From Mucilaginibacter phenanthrenivorans (GTDB lineage: Bacteria; Bacteroidota; Bacteroidia; Sphingobacteriales; Sphingobacteriaceae), in assembly GCF_024721155.1 (NCBI RefSeq), contig NZ_JAHVAP010000012.1, positions 62,001-126,000 on the forward strand: DNA of 64,000 nucleotides, in the 5' to 3' direction. The position numbers and the translations under genes were made by a program. This document shows, one piece after another, positions 8,259-17,018 of this stretch (position 1 is its first letter; each line of letters starts with the position of its first letter). The notes below the pieces were generated by a model that was given only the letters and a program-made list of their open reading frames with translations, did no database searches and had not been told where the DNA came from.

Positions 8259-10376
8259 TTATTCCTTTCCGGTAGCTTCCTTTTCTTCAGGGTTTCTTTC
8301 AAACGTCCCTGAATGGTCGGCAATGCCTTCCGGTATTAATGCTGATGCGGCAGGTGTTTGATCGGCTTCCGGGCCGTTTACAAACTCATCGTAAGTAGTA
8401 CGGTTATCAAACGGACGCTTGCCTAATATTTCTTCCAGATCCGATTGGAAAAGGATTTCTTTTTCCAGCAGCTTGTCCGCTAATTTTATCAAACCATCTC
8501 TCTTATCCAAAAGCAAATTGCGGGTCATTTCATAAACATCGCTGATCTGGTTACGAACTTCCTGGTCAATTAACTCAGAAGTTTTTTCAGAATATGGCTT
8601 GTTGAACTGGTATTCGCCCTGGGTGTCGTTAAATGATACATTACCAACCTTAGCATTCATACCATAAATGGTAACCATTGCATAGGCTAGCTTGGTGATG
8701 CGCTCAAGGTCGTTTTGTGCACCTGTTGAGATTTTACCAAAAGTGATATCCTCAGCAACACGGCCGCCCATAGTCATACACATGCCGTCGATCAATTGCT
8801 CGGTAGTATATAAAAACTGTTCCTTAGGCAGGTATTGGGCATAGCCCAACGCAGCAACGCCACGCGGAACAATAGATACCTTAACCAGCGGATCAGCATG
8901 CTCCAGGAACCAGCCCGCTATAGCGTGCCCTGCTTCGTGGTAAGCAACAATGCGTTTTTCTTCAGGAGAAATGATCTTGTTCTTTTTCTCCAAACCACCA
9001 ATCACACGGTCAATCGCATCCTGGAAATCCTGCATGTCAACAGCCTCTTTATTTTTACGGGCAGCTATTAGTGCAGCTTCGTTACAAACGTTGGCTATTT
9101 CGGCACCGGCAAAACCCGGAGTCTGCGCAGATAATTTCTTCGCATCAACACCTTCAGCCAGCTTAACCGGTTTTAAGTGAACCTTAAAGATCTGCTCGCG
9201 ACCGATCAGATCGGGTTTGTCGATAGATACCTGACGGTCAAAACGACCCGGGCGCAACAGCGCAGAGTCAAGAACGTCAGGACGGTTAGTAGCAGCAAGG
9301 ATGATGATACCAGAATCGGTACCGAAACCATCCATCTCAACCAATAACTGGTTCAGCGTGTTTTCGCGTTCATCATTACCGCCAACAATATTGTTTTTAC
9401 CACGGGCACGGCCAATGGCATCAATTTCGTCAATAAATATGATACATGGAGCTTTGTCTTTTGCCTGGCGGAACAAATCACGTACACGTGATGCACCCAC
9501 ACCTACAAACATCTCTACAAAGTCAGAACCAGACAGTGAGAAGAACGGCACCTGTGCTTCGCCGGCAACAGCCTTGGCAAGCAATGTTTTACCGGTACCC
9601 GGCGAACCTATTAAAAGCGCGCCCTTAGGGATCTTACCACCCAGGTTAGTATATTTTTTGGGGTTTTTAAGGAAATCGACAATTTCCATTACTTCCTGTT
9701 TGGCTTCTTCCAGGCCGGCCACATCATTAAATGTTACCGATACCTGGGCCTCTTTGTCAAACAAAGTAGCCTTTGATTTACCGATATTGAAGATCTGGCC
9801 ACCCGGGCCACCACCTGCACCACCGCTCATGCGGCGCATGATGAATAACCATACCGCAACAAGCAACACGGCCATTATTATACACTGCACAAACCAGTTT
9901 GATAACAGGCTTTCGTGCCCCGGCTCAATACTAACAGAGATTTTTTGATCTTCAGTAAAGCCAAAATCTTTTTCAGCATTAGCTATAGACTGCTTAATGC
10001 CTTCATAGGTGGCATCAGAGAAGATGTACTGAGGCCCGTCGCCGTTGCCCATCTTTAGCGCACTATTATCCTTTTTAGCATCTGCATATTCAGCCTTGGT
10101 CAAACTTTCCTTTTTAATATAAACCTCGGCCATAAACAAGTCGCCGCTTCGGTAGGCCACCACCTTGTCAACGTCATGCTGTTTAAGCATTTCGCTAAAC
10201 TTTTGAAAAGTTATGGGGTTTGTAGTAGTCGTATTTAAAAGGGTAGCTACAACCAGCAATACCACAACAATAATGGCATAAAACCACATAATGTTCGGTT
10301 TTGGCGGTTTGGGAGTTATTTTTTTATTCGGTATTTTCCGGATCGGTTTTGGATTTTCCAATTTATTATCTTTCAT
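8259..10376 (-). CDS. ftsH: ATP-dependent zinc metalloprotease FtsH
   Basis: This 705-residue membrane AAA+ protease degrades misfolded and short-lived membrane and cytosolic proteins. Two transmembrane helices (about 31-47 and 161-180) flank a periplasmic domain. The AAA module has Walker A GSPGTGKT (257-264), Walker B IIFIDE (312-317) and the arginine-finger region RPGRFDR. The protease motif HEAGH is at 480-484. The Lys/Pro-rich first 30 residues and the acidic tail are variable parts. It follows rsfS on the same strand with an 85-bp gap. Confidence 0.98.
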   Translation of the reverse strand: MKDNKLENPKPIRKIPNKKITPKPPKPNIMWFYAIIVVVLLVVATLLNTTTTNPITFQKFSEMLKQHDVDKVVAYRSGDLFMAEVYIKKESLTKAEYADAKKDNSALKMGNGDGPQYIFSDATYEGIKQSIANAEKDFGFTEDQKISVSIEPGHESLLSNWFVQCIIMAVLLVAVWLFIMRRMSGGAGGGPGGQIFNIGKSKATLFDKEAQVSVTFNDVAGLEEAKQEVMEIVDFLKNPKKYTNLGGKIPKGALLIGSPGTGKTLLAKAVAGEAQVPFFSLSGSDFVEMFVGVGASRVRDLFRQAKDKAPCIIFIDEIDAIGRARGKNNIVGGNDERENTLNQLLVEMDGFGTDSGIIILAATNRPDVLDSALLRPGRFDRQVSIDKPDLIGREQIFKVHLKPVKLAEGVDAKKLSAQTPGFAGAEIANVCNEAALIAARKNKEAVDMQDFQDAIDRVIGGLEKKNKIISPEEKRIVAYHEAGHAIAGWFLEHADPLVKVSIVPRGVAALGYAQYLPKEQFLYTTEQLIDGMCMTMGGRVAEDITFGKISTGAQNDLERITKLAYAMVTIYGMNAKVGNVSFNDTQGEYQFNKPYSEKTSELIDQEVRNQISDVYEMTRNLLLDKRDGLIKLADKLLEKEILFQSDLEEILGKRPFDNRTTYDEFVNGPEADQTPAASALIPEGIADHSGTFERNPEEKEATGKE

Positions 10377-10461
10377 TTTTACAAGTCAAACTTACAATCT
10401 TTATTTTAAAATATTCATGGTATGATGATGACGCCCTGGTGAGCGCATTTGTTGCGGACGC

Positions 10462-10836
10462 TTATGCGCTTTTATACATTTTAATTTCCGCGTCGCCCCA
10501 AAGATCCTCCATACCATAAAACTCACGTTTATCGGTCCTGAAAACGTGTATAACTACATCAATATAATCCAGCAGTATCCATTCGCCGTGCTCCAGGCCC
10601 TCCTTGCGGTAAGGATCCTGTTGAGTGGCTTTGTAAATCTCATCTTCAATGCTATTTGCTATGGCTTTTACCTGTGTGGATGAATCGGCATGGCAGATCA
10701 CGAAATAATCGGTCACCGAACTAAATATATTACGAAGGTCTAACCTGATAATATCATTTCCCTTTTTTTCCTGGATGCCGTGAATGGCTAATTCAGAAAT
10801 ATAAGCAGATTCACTTAGCGCTTTGTTTTTTACCAT
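10462..10836 (-). CDS. rsfS: Ribosome silencing factor RsfS
   Basis: RsfS binds ribosomal protein L14 and blocks subunit joining under starvation. The 124-residue protein (from ATG 10836; a TTG lies one codon upstream) has the family pattern: YFVICHADSSTQVKAIANSI, then GEWILLDYIDVVIHVF and YGMEDLWGDAE. It lies upstream of ftsH and is divergent from birA with only 47 bp between start codons, so the two promoters must overlap. Confidence 0.95.
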   Translation of the reverse strand: MVKNKALSESAYISELAIHGIQEKKGNDIIRLDLRNIFSSVTDYFVICHADSSTQVKAIANSIEDEIYKATQQDPYRKEGLEHGEWILLDYIDVVIHVFRTDKREFYGMEDLWGDAEIKMYKSA

Positions 10837-10883
10837 CAAAAAGAATTAGTTTTGAACGATTTAGTATCTATAATTATTATACT

Positions 10884-11654
10884 TTGCAAAATAACATATT
10901 TTCGGGATTATTTGTTGGACAAAATTTTGTAACAATTAAAGAAGTTGACTCAACAAACAATTTCCTTAAAGAATTAGCGTCAAATTCCAAGCCAGTGATT
11001 GAAGGAACGGTCATTATGGCAGAAAGTCAATATGCGGGCCGCGGGCAGCAGCAAAACGGCTGGCACGCCGAGCCGGGTAAGAATTTAACGTTCAGCCTGT
11101 TATTAAAACCGGCGTTTTTAGCCATTACAGATCAATTTGACCTTACCCGCGCTGTAAGTCTGGGGGTTTTTGACGTCTTACAGCCCCTGTTAGGGCATCA
11201 GTTACGGATAAAATGGCCCAATGACATTTACTACTCGGACCAAAAACTTGGGGGCATGTTAATTGAAAATATGATACAGGGCGGACAAATTAAGAATGCC
11301 ATTGTTGGCATCGGGCTTAATATTAACCAGGAGCAATTCCCGAAAAATCTGCCAAATGCCGTGTCTGTCAAGCAAATCTTACACCGGGATTATGATTTAA
11401 AAATATTATTGTCCGAGATTTGCCGTCATATTGAAAAATATTACCTGGATTTAAAAGCCGGGAAAATTTCGTTTGTAAGGAATGAATATTTAAACCGACT
11501 ATACCGGTTAAACGAAGAGAAGGTTTACCGGTCAAAGGATGGGATCTTTAAAGGAATCATCAGAGACGTTAAGGATAACGGAATATTAGTTGTTGAAAAT
11601 AATAATAAAGAAGAAATTGAGTTTAGCCTGAAGGAAATTGAGTTTCTAAATTAA
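10884..11654 (+). CDS. birA: Biotin--[acetyl-CoA-carboxylase] ligase
   Basis: This enzyme activates biotin as biotinyl-AMP and attaches it to the carboxyl carrier protein. The 256-residue protein carries the biotin/ATP loop GRGQQQNGW (52-60), KWPND (110-114) and KLGGMLIE (121-128). There is no N-terminal helix-turn-helix, so it is a catalytic-only ligase, not a BirA repressor. The start is a TTG at 10884. The next in-frame ATG would remove the conserved EVDSTN region, so the TTG is well supported. Position 56 in the loop is Gln-rich where many homologues have Arg/Gly. Confidence 0.93.
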   Translation: MQNNIFSGLFVGQNFVTIKEVDSTNNFLKELASNSKPVIEGTVIMAESQYAGRGQQQNGWHAEPGKNLTFSLLLKPAFLAITDQFDLTRAVSLGVFDVLQPLLGHQLRIKWPNDIYYSDQKLGGMLIENMIQGGQIKNAIVGIGLNINQEQFPKNLPNAVSVKQILHRDYDLKILLSEICRHIEKYYLDLKAGKISFVRNEYLNRLYRLNEEKVYRSKDGIFKGIIRDVKDNGILVVENNNKEEIEFSLKEIEFLN

Positions 11655-11744
11655 ATGATTTTCCGGCTTCAAAAAGAAATCAGTAATCCCTGTTAAATTA
11701 GCAGAGATTTTGGACCACGTAATTTGTATTAAATAATATAAGGA

Positions 11745-12197
11745 ATGAAGAAAGTTTTTTTAGCAGTAATTGCATTGGTTTTAAGCGTTGGCGCTAAGGC
11801 CCAGATCGAATCGCACGTGAAATGGTCGTACGCGGCAAAAAAAATAAGCGCTACCGAAGCGGTTGTCTTTTTAAAGGCCACCATTGACGACAAGTGGCAC
11901 ATCTACGGCCTTGACGTAAAAGATGGCGGACCAATAAAAACCTCATTCACCTTTGCGCCGTCAAAGGACTACAGTTTAATTGGCAAGCCGGTACAACCAA
12001 CCCCGGTAACCAAATATGAGCCCAACTTTAAAATGGATGTTACTTATTTCGAAAAATCGGTAATCTTTCAGCAAAAGATCAAATTGAAATCAGCCAATGC
12101 GACTGCGGTAAAGGGCCAGCTGGAATTTATGACCTGTAACGATCAGAAATGCCTTCCTCCGGAAGATATTGATTTCTCCATTCCATTAGGCAAATAA
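11745..12197 (+). CDS. Secreted DsbD N-terminal (alpha) domain protein, copy 1
   Basis: The 150-residue protein has a signal peptide (residues 1-19, ending AKAQ) and a DsbD-alpha-like immunoglobulin fold. The paired cysteines lie in TCNDQKCLPP near the C-terminus, where DsbD-alpha holds its redox-active disulphide. It is the first of three same-strand genes: this protein, a paralogue 12 bp downstream, and a DsbD core protein. The expected role is to carry reducing equivalents from the membrane domain to periplasmic partners. Confidence 0.85.
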   Translation: MKKVFLAVIALVLSVGAKAQIESHVKWSYAAKKISATEAVVFLKATIDDKWHIYGLDVKDGGPIKTSFTFAPSKDYSLIGKPVQPTPVTKYEPNFKMDVTYFEKSVIFQQKIKLKSANATAVKGQLEFMTCNDQKCLPPEDIDFSIPLGK

Positions 12198-12209
12198 TCC
12201 GCCCAGGCA

Positions 12210-12662
12210 ATGAAGCATCTTTTGACGCTGGTTATTGTGCTGACTGTTTGTGCCGGAGGCTTTGCGCAAGTAGAGAACCCGGTTAAATGGTCGTATGCGT
12301 CAAAAAAAATAAATGGTAACGAGTCGATGGTTTATTTGAAGGCCTCCATCCAGGACGGCTGGCACATCTACTCACTTACTGCAGGCGGAGACAGCCCTTT
12401 AAAAACTGCTTTTACATTTTTCCCATCAAAAGCTTATACATTGGTGGGTAAAACTATTGAGCCCAACCCGGTAAAGAAATATGAGCCGATACTAAAAATG
12501 GATATCAGCTATTTTGAAAAGTCGGTAATATTTCAGCAAAAAATAAAGCTTACAGCAGCTAACGTAACTTCAGTTAAGGGTAAACTGGAGTATATGGCCT
12601 GTAATGATCATAAATGCAACCCAAGCGAACAAATAGATTTTAATATACCAATAGGTAAATAA
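12210..12662 (+). CDS. Secreted DsbD N-terminal (alpha) domain protein, copy 2
   Basis: This tandem paralogue of the previous gene has the same length (150 residues), a signal peptide ending FAQ, and shared blocks such as KWSYASKKI, WHIYSL, KYEP.LKMD and YFEKSVIFQQKIKL. Its Cys pair is in ACNDHKCNPS. The two copies differ mainly around residues 60-70 and near the Cys loop, so they may serve different clients. It ends 7 bp before the DsbD core gene. Confidence 0.85.
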   Translation: MKHLLTLVIVLTVCAGGFAQVENPVKWSYASKKINGNESMVYLKASIQDGWHIYSLTAGGDSPLKTAFTFFPSKAYTLVGKTIEPNPVKKYEPILKMDISYFEKSVIFQQKIKLTAANVTSVKGKLEYMACNDHKCNPSEQIDFNIPIGK

Positions 12663-12669
12663 TACGAAC

Positions 12670-14385
12670 ATGAACGGACCTGTTAAACGTTTCCCGGCAA
12701 CCCGGTGCTTAATTCTTATTGCTGTTGTAGCCGCAATGTTTTTTACCGGCATAAACCCGGTTAAGGCACAAGGAAAAAAAGCAGATACTGCGGTATCTGC
12801 AGCAGACGTTCAGTTTACGGAAATAACAACCGCTGCCGATAGCGCAGCAGCCGAAGCTAAAAAGCAAATGAAGGAAGCTGCCAAAGTGCAGGCGGCAGCC
12901 AAATCAGCTTCAAAAAGCGATGATGCTCCTAAATCCCTGTGGCAGATCTTTATAGCTGGGTTTCTTGGTGGCTTCGCGGCATTTTTATTGCCTTGCGTTT
13001 ATCCAATGCTGCCACTAACCGTAAGCTTTTTCACCAAAAAAGGTGGCACCAGGGCAAATGCGATAGGGCAATCAGTTTTATATGGCCTGTCTATCATTTT
13101 CATATATGTCGTTTTTGGGCTCATCATCACCATTGCATTTGGGCCAACGGCACTGAACGGACTGGCAACTAACGGAATCTTTAATATTGGCTTCTTCCTG
13201 TTATTGGTCGTGTTTGGTATATCGTTCCTGGGTGCGTTCGAGATCACTTTGCCAAGTTCATTCGCCAATAAGCTTGATGCCAATTCCGACAAAGGCGGAC
13301 TTGCCGGTATATTTTTCATGGCTGCCACACTTGTAGTGGTTTCATTCTCTTGTACGGGCCCTGCCATTGGTTTGGTGTTGGTAAATGCAGTTTCAAAAGG
13401 CGAAAGGCTTGCGCCTGCTGTTGTAATGTTAGGCTTCTCGCTTGCAATAGCGTTGCCCTTTACTTTGTTTGCCATGTTCCCTTCAGCATTAAAAAGTATT
13501 CCTAAATCAGGGGGATGGCTTAATAGCGTGAAAGTTATCTTAGGTTTTATAGAAATAGCATTTGCACTGAAATTCTTATCAAATGTCGACCTGGCCTACC
13601 ACTGGAACTGGTTCGACAGGGAGATCTTCCTGTCATTATGGATAGGTATCGGCATTTTAATGGTGCTTTATCTCATCGGTAAGATCAAGTTTTCGCATGA
13701 TAGCGATGTGTCGTACCTGTCGGTGCCGCGAACTTTTATTACGCTTATTATACTCGCATTTGTGGTGTATATGATCCCAGGCCTGTGGGGAGCGCCATTA
13801 AAAGCTATCAGTCCATTGTTGCCGCCGCTAAGCACACAGGATTTCGACCTTTCTGCGGGTGTTGGGGGATCTGCGCCTGCTGCTGTTAATCAATCATCCA
13901 TCAAAACAAAAAAATACGAGGAACTATTTAAACGGATGCCAAAGGTTAAGGGCCTTGATGAATGGTATGATTATGATCAGGCCATCCAGGTATCTAAGGA
14001 ATTACATAAACCAATTTGGATTGACTTTACCGGCTGGAACTGTGTAAACTGCCGTGGCATGGAGGCGAAGGTATTGCCAAATCCGGAGGTATTAAAACGC
14101 CTGCAAAATGATTTTGTGGTGCTGCAACTGGTTATTGATGATAAAACAGATTTGCCACCAGCAGAATATACAAAATCAGCCTATAACGGAAAAACTGTAA
14201 CTACGCTGGGCGGCAAGTGGCTTAACCTCGAGATCACCAAATATAACTCAAACGCCCAGCCTTATTACGTGATGATAGACGAGAATGGCAATGCCCTTGT
14301 ACCGCCGCAAGGTGCTAACTTTAATGTACAGGATTACATCAAATATCTCGACAGTGGTATAGCTGCGTATAAAAATAAAAAATAG
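12670..14385 (+). CDS. DsbD-like thiol:disulphide interchange protein (membrane plus thioredoxin domains)
   Basis: The 571-residue protein has a signal-like segment (12-34), an Ala/Lys-rich linker (35-88), a set of about eight membrane helices (90-400) and a C-terminal thioredoxin-like domain (about 430-571). The membrane cysteines are C109 (LLPCVYPMLP) and C228 (SFSCTGPAIG). The thioredoxin pair is C458/C461 (WNCVNC). Electrons would pass from cytoplasmic thioredoxin through the membrane cysteines to the periplasm. The usual N-terminal alpha domain is missing and is supplied by the two preceding genes. Confidence 0.93.
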   Translation: MNGPVKRFPATRCLILIAVVAAMFFTGINPVKAQGKKADTAVSAADVQFTEITTAADSAAAEAKKQMKEAAKVQAAAKSASKSDDAPKSLWQIFIAGFLGGFAAFLLPCVYPMLPLTVSFFTKKGGTRANAIGQSVLYGLSIIFIYVVFGLIITIAFGPTALNGLATNGIFNIGFFLLLVVFGISFLGAFEITLPSSFANKLDANSDKGGLAGIFFMAATLVVVSFSCTGPAIGLVLVNAVSKGERLAPAVVMLGFSLAIALPFTLFAMFPSALKSIPKSGGWLNSVKVILGFIEIAFALKFLSNVDLAYHWNWFDREIFLSLWIGIGILMVLYLIGKIKFSHDSDVSYLSVPRTFITLIILAFVVYMIPGLWGAPLKAISPLLPPLSTQDFDLSAGVGGSAPAAVNQSSIKTKKYEELFKRMPKVKGLDEWYDYDQAIQVSKELHKPIWIDFTGWNCVNCRGMEAKVLPNPEVLKRLQNDFVVLQLVIDDKTDLPPAEYTKSAYNGKTVTTLGGKWLNLEITKYNSNAQPYYVMIDENGNALVPPQGANFNVQDYIKYLDSGIAAYKNKK

Positions 14386-14392
14386 AAATTCT

Positions 14393-14452
14393 GTAGGGGC
14401 GTATCGCATACGCCCTAATCTACCCGGCGAGGGCGTATGCGATACGCCCTTA
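14393..14452. repeat. REP-like double palindrome
   Basis: Two inverted copies of a 23-bp unit whose core is GGGCGTATCGCATACGCCC lie 14 bp apart. Each core is itself nearly palindromic. The element starts 8 bp after the stop of the DsbD gene and could act as a terminator. A related unit (GACGCAA...TTGCGTC next to CCCTAC) lies at 38260-38286. Confidence 0.85.
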
Positions 14453-14615
14453 CCATACATTATCCTGCATCCTTTTACAAAAACCCTCGCCCTGCATCAA
14501 AAAATAGTGTAAATTCGCGGAACTTTTAGAGGGGTGCACGCGCTTTGCCGTTTTACTTCGTTAAAGAAGGTATTCGGACACATTTTTACAACGCGAAATA
14601 GCGCCAATTCATACA

Positions 14616-15593
14616 ATGACGCAGATTAAGAACATAGGGGTTTTTACATCAGGTGGTGATTCGCCTGGAATGAATGCTGCCATCAGGGCAGTAGTACGGT
14701 CGGCTATTTACTACGACATGGAGGTTACGGGCATTCGCCGTGGCTATGATGGAATGATAAAGGGCGACCTTTTCCCGATGAACCGCAAATCGGTTTCGAA
14801 CATTATTCAACGTGGCGGCACCATATTAAAAACGGCCCGCAGCGAGCAATTCAGAACGCCGGAGGGCCGCAAAATAGCTTACGATAACTTAAAGAGCCAT
14901 AACGTTGATGCCCTGGTTGCCATTGGTGGCGACGGCACCTTCAGGGGTGCGCGTGTGTTTAGCGAGGAATTTGATATCCCGGTTATGGGCCTGCCGGGAA
15001 CCATTGATAATGATCTTTGCGGTACCGATTTTACCATTGGCTACGATACTGCCATTAATACAGTAATTGATGCCGTTGATAAGATCAGGGACACGGCTGA
15101 ATCGCACGACAGGCTATTTATTGTTGAGGTGATGGGCCGCGACTCGGGCTTAATAGCTTTGCGTACAGGCATAGCTGCGGGAGCCGAAACGATTTTGATC
15201 CCCGAAAGCAAAACCGACATCAATGCGGTATTTGATAAACTGGCTAATGGCCGAAAAGATAAAACATCAAAAATAATTATGCTTGCCGAAAACGGCGAGG
15301 CAGGTGATGCCTTTGAAGTTGGCCGCCAAATAAAAGAAAGATTTCCTAACTACGATACCCGTGTTTCTGTTTTGGGTCACATACAACGCGGTGGAAGACC
15401 ATCATGTATGGATCGGGTGCTGGCAAGCCGTTTAGGTGTGGCGGCAGTTGAGGCTTTAAAGGCAGGCCATAGCAATGAAATGGTGGGCTTGATCCATAAT
15501 GACATTGCCTTTACCAAGTTTGAACACGCCACCAAACATATCGGCGAGATTAACCCGGACTTTTTGAAAATTGTAGAGCTTTTGTCGATTTAA
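14616..15593 (+). CDS. pfkA: ATP-dependent 6-phosphofructokinase
   Basis: PfkA phosphorylates fructose 6-phosphate to fructose 1,6-bisphosphate in glycolysis. The 325-residue protein has the N-terminal SGGDSPGMNAAIR (12-24), GGDGT (104-108) and the catalytic PGTIDNDL (127-134). The Gly in PGTIDND, where pyrophosphate-dependent enzymes carry Lys, points to ATP as donor. The C-terminal LGHIQRGGRPSCMDR block is intact. The gene stands alone. The upstream 230 bp hold the REP-like palindrome at 14393-14452. Confidence 0.97.
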   Translation: MTQIKNIGVFTSGGDSPGMNAAIRAVVRSAIYYDMEVTGIRRGYDGMIKGDLFPMNRKSVSNIIQRGGTILKTARSEQFRTPEGRKIAYDNLKSHNVDALVAIGGDGTFRGARVFSEEFDIPVMGLPGTIDNDLCGTDFTIGYDTAINTVIDAVDKIRDTAESHDRLFIVEVMGRDSGLIALRTGIAAGAETILIPESKTDINAVFDKLANGRKDKTSKIIMLAENGEAGDAFEVGRQIKERFPNYDTRVSVLGHIQRGGRPSCMDRVLASRLGVAAVEALKAGHSNEMVGLIHNDIAFTKFEHATKHIGEINPDFLKIVELLSI

Positions 15594-15620
15594 GCGGACT
15601 GGCTCATTTATTAGCAGATC

Positions 15621-15720
15621 ATGCCGAATTTATTTCGGCATCTCATATTGTTCCGGTTGCTTATCAAACTTCTTTGCAAACACACACTTAGCGCGTGGGG
15701 TGCTGAAACAAGTTCAGCAT
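15621..15720. repeat. Paired-hairpin intergenic repeat
   Basis: Two hairpins, ATGCCGAA...TTCGGCAT (15621-15641) and TGCTGAA...TTCAGCA (15701-15719), lie at the two ends of an element of about 110 bp between the convergent pfkA and flavoprotein genes. Paired GCCGAA/TTCAGC hairpins of this kind recur in genomes of this family. The first may also terminate pfkA transcripts. Confidence 0.65.
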
Positions 15721-15748
15721 GACGGGTTGTTTATTAAGCTGACGAATA

Positions 15749-16894
15749 TCAAATATCTTTAATCACTAGCTCTGCAACTTCCTCGCCAACCAAACTTCCC
15801 ATGGCAACGCCCATTCCGTTACAGCGCACTGCGCAAAAAATGCTTGGTTCAACCTGCTTTACAATCGGGCTCAATTCTTCGCCAAAACCCATAATGCCGC
15901 TCCACCAGTAGTCAATTTCAAAATCCTGTCCCGGTAGTATCATCTCCTTCAGATAGAGTTCCAGCTTGTTTTTTACGGTATCGGTATGTCCGAAATCCCA
16001 GGTTTCCTCAGCCGCGTAATCAAGGTTGCGGCCGCCGCCGAAAAGCACACGGTTATCTATATTCCTGAAATAATAATAACCTTCGTTAAAGTGATATGTC
16101 CCTTTTAGTTTTAACCCATCAACAGGTTTAGTAACTAACACCTGCCCGCGCCCCGGGATAACTTTCAGCTCAGGAAACAGTTGATTTGCAAATGCGTTAG
16201 TGGCAAGAATTACTTTGCCTGTTTTAAAATTCCCCTGCGACGTTGAAAGATAAACATGTTCGCCCCCGCTTTCAATTTTTTCTATCTCGCATCCATTTAA
16301 AACCATTACTCCCAAATTGTAAACTTTGTTCAATAAGGTCCGCATCATTTTTCCGGTATGGATCTGACCCTCATAGGGGTTATAGATTGCATGGCTGACG
16401 TTTTTAAGGCCAAAGTCTGCAATTTTAGCATCCGCGACTGAATAAATGTCAGTTTTCCCGATGGCTTGCTGCAATAATGTGTTAAAATACGTTAATTGTC
16501 CTTCAGCTTTTTGGGCGGCCTCCTGCTCGTTATTCATAAACAGCTCATAGCCACCATGCTGCTGAAAGTCGATGTTTTTATCACCAAGGTTTTGCCGCAG
16601 CCGCTGCAACCCGCGCCATTTGTAGTCAACCATCCGCAGCACTTCTGCTTCTGATGACTTTTCCAGGTAGGCAATTTGCTCGGAAACTGTGCCGAAACAC
16701 GCAAATCCGGCATTTTTTGTGCTTGCACCGGTTGGCAGAAAGCCGCGCTCGAGCACCAATATGTTTAAAGCCGGGGCATTTGTTTTTAAATGCAGGGCTG
16801 CGCTTAAACCCACCAACCCGCTGCCGATGATGATCACATCGGCATTGTCAATAAATGCGGTTCGCTCCCAGTATGAAAAGGTATTTGTTGCCAA
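15749..16894 (-). CDS. FAD-dependent oxidoreductase, DadA/glycine oxidase family
   Basis: The 381-residue protein begins with a dinucleotide-binding fold (VIIIGSGLVGLSAALHLK, about residues 20-37). It has the DAO-family marks NAGFACFG, GRGQVLVTKP, FNEGYYYFR and a C-terminal RCNGMGVAMG. Such enzymes oxidise amino acids or other amines with FAD. The reading frame has no ATG at its head. The TTG at 16894 is the only plausible start, since an in-frame stop lies at 16955-16957 and the next Met would delete the FAD motif. The true substrate is unknown. Confidence 0.87.
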   Translation of the reverse strand: MATNTFSYWERTAFIDNADVIIIGSGLVGLSAALHLKTNAPALNILVLERGFLPTGASTKNAGFACFGTVSEQIAYLEKSSEAEVLRMVDYKWRGLQRLRQNLGDKNIDFQQHGGYELFMNNEQEAAQKAEGQLTYFNTLLQQAIGKTDIYSVADAKIADFGLKNVSHAIYNPYEGQIHTGKMMRTLLNKVYNLGVMVLNGCEIEKIESGGEHVYLSTSQGNFKTGKVILATNAFANQLFPELKVIPGRGQVLVTKPVDGLKLKGTYHFNEGYYYFRNIDNRVLFGGGRNLDYAAEETWDFGHTDTVKNKLELYLKEMILPGQDFEIDYWWSGIMGFGEELSPIVKQVEPSIFCAVRCNGMGVAMGSLVGEEVAELVIKDI

Positions 16895-16929
16895 GGTGTT
16901 CTGTTTTTTGCGGAATGCTTTTTGTTTAA

Positions 16930-17008
16930 GGTCTAAAGTACGGAGTCGATAGCCTTAAGTCAAAAATATAGAAAATATGCGGCTTTGACTTTGGACCCAA
17001 TACTTAAG
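16930..17008. repeat. Inverted heptamer-repeat element between divergent genes
   Basis: GTCTAAAGTACGGAGTC (16931-16947) continues into CTTAAGTCAAA. It faces the reverse-complement array TTTGACTTTGGACCC...ACTTAAGAC (16982-17008). The 7-bp spacing of GTC units is the same as in the elements at 6894 and 8163. The element fills the gap between the divergent flavoprotein and metallopeptidase genes and so must lie in or beside their promoters. Confidence 0.65.
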
Positions 17009-17018
17009 ACTTAAAAAT

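Noticed and set aside
9301..9948. Open frame of 215 codons antisense to ftsH
   Set aside because: It lies fully inside the strongly conserved ftsH coding region and has no recognisable domain or start context; it is a shadow of ftsH codon use.
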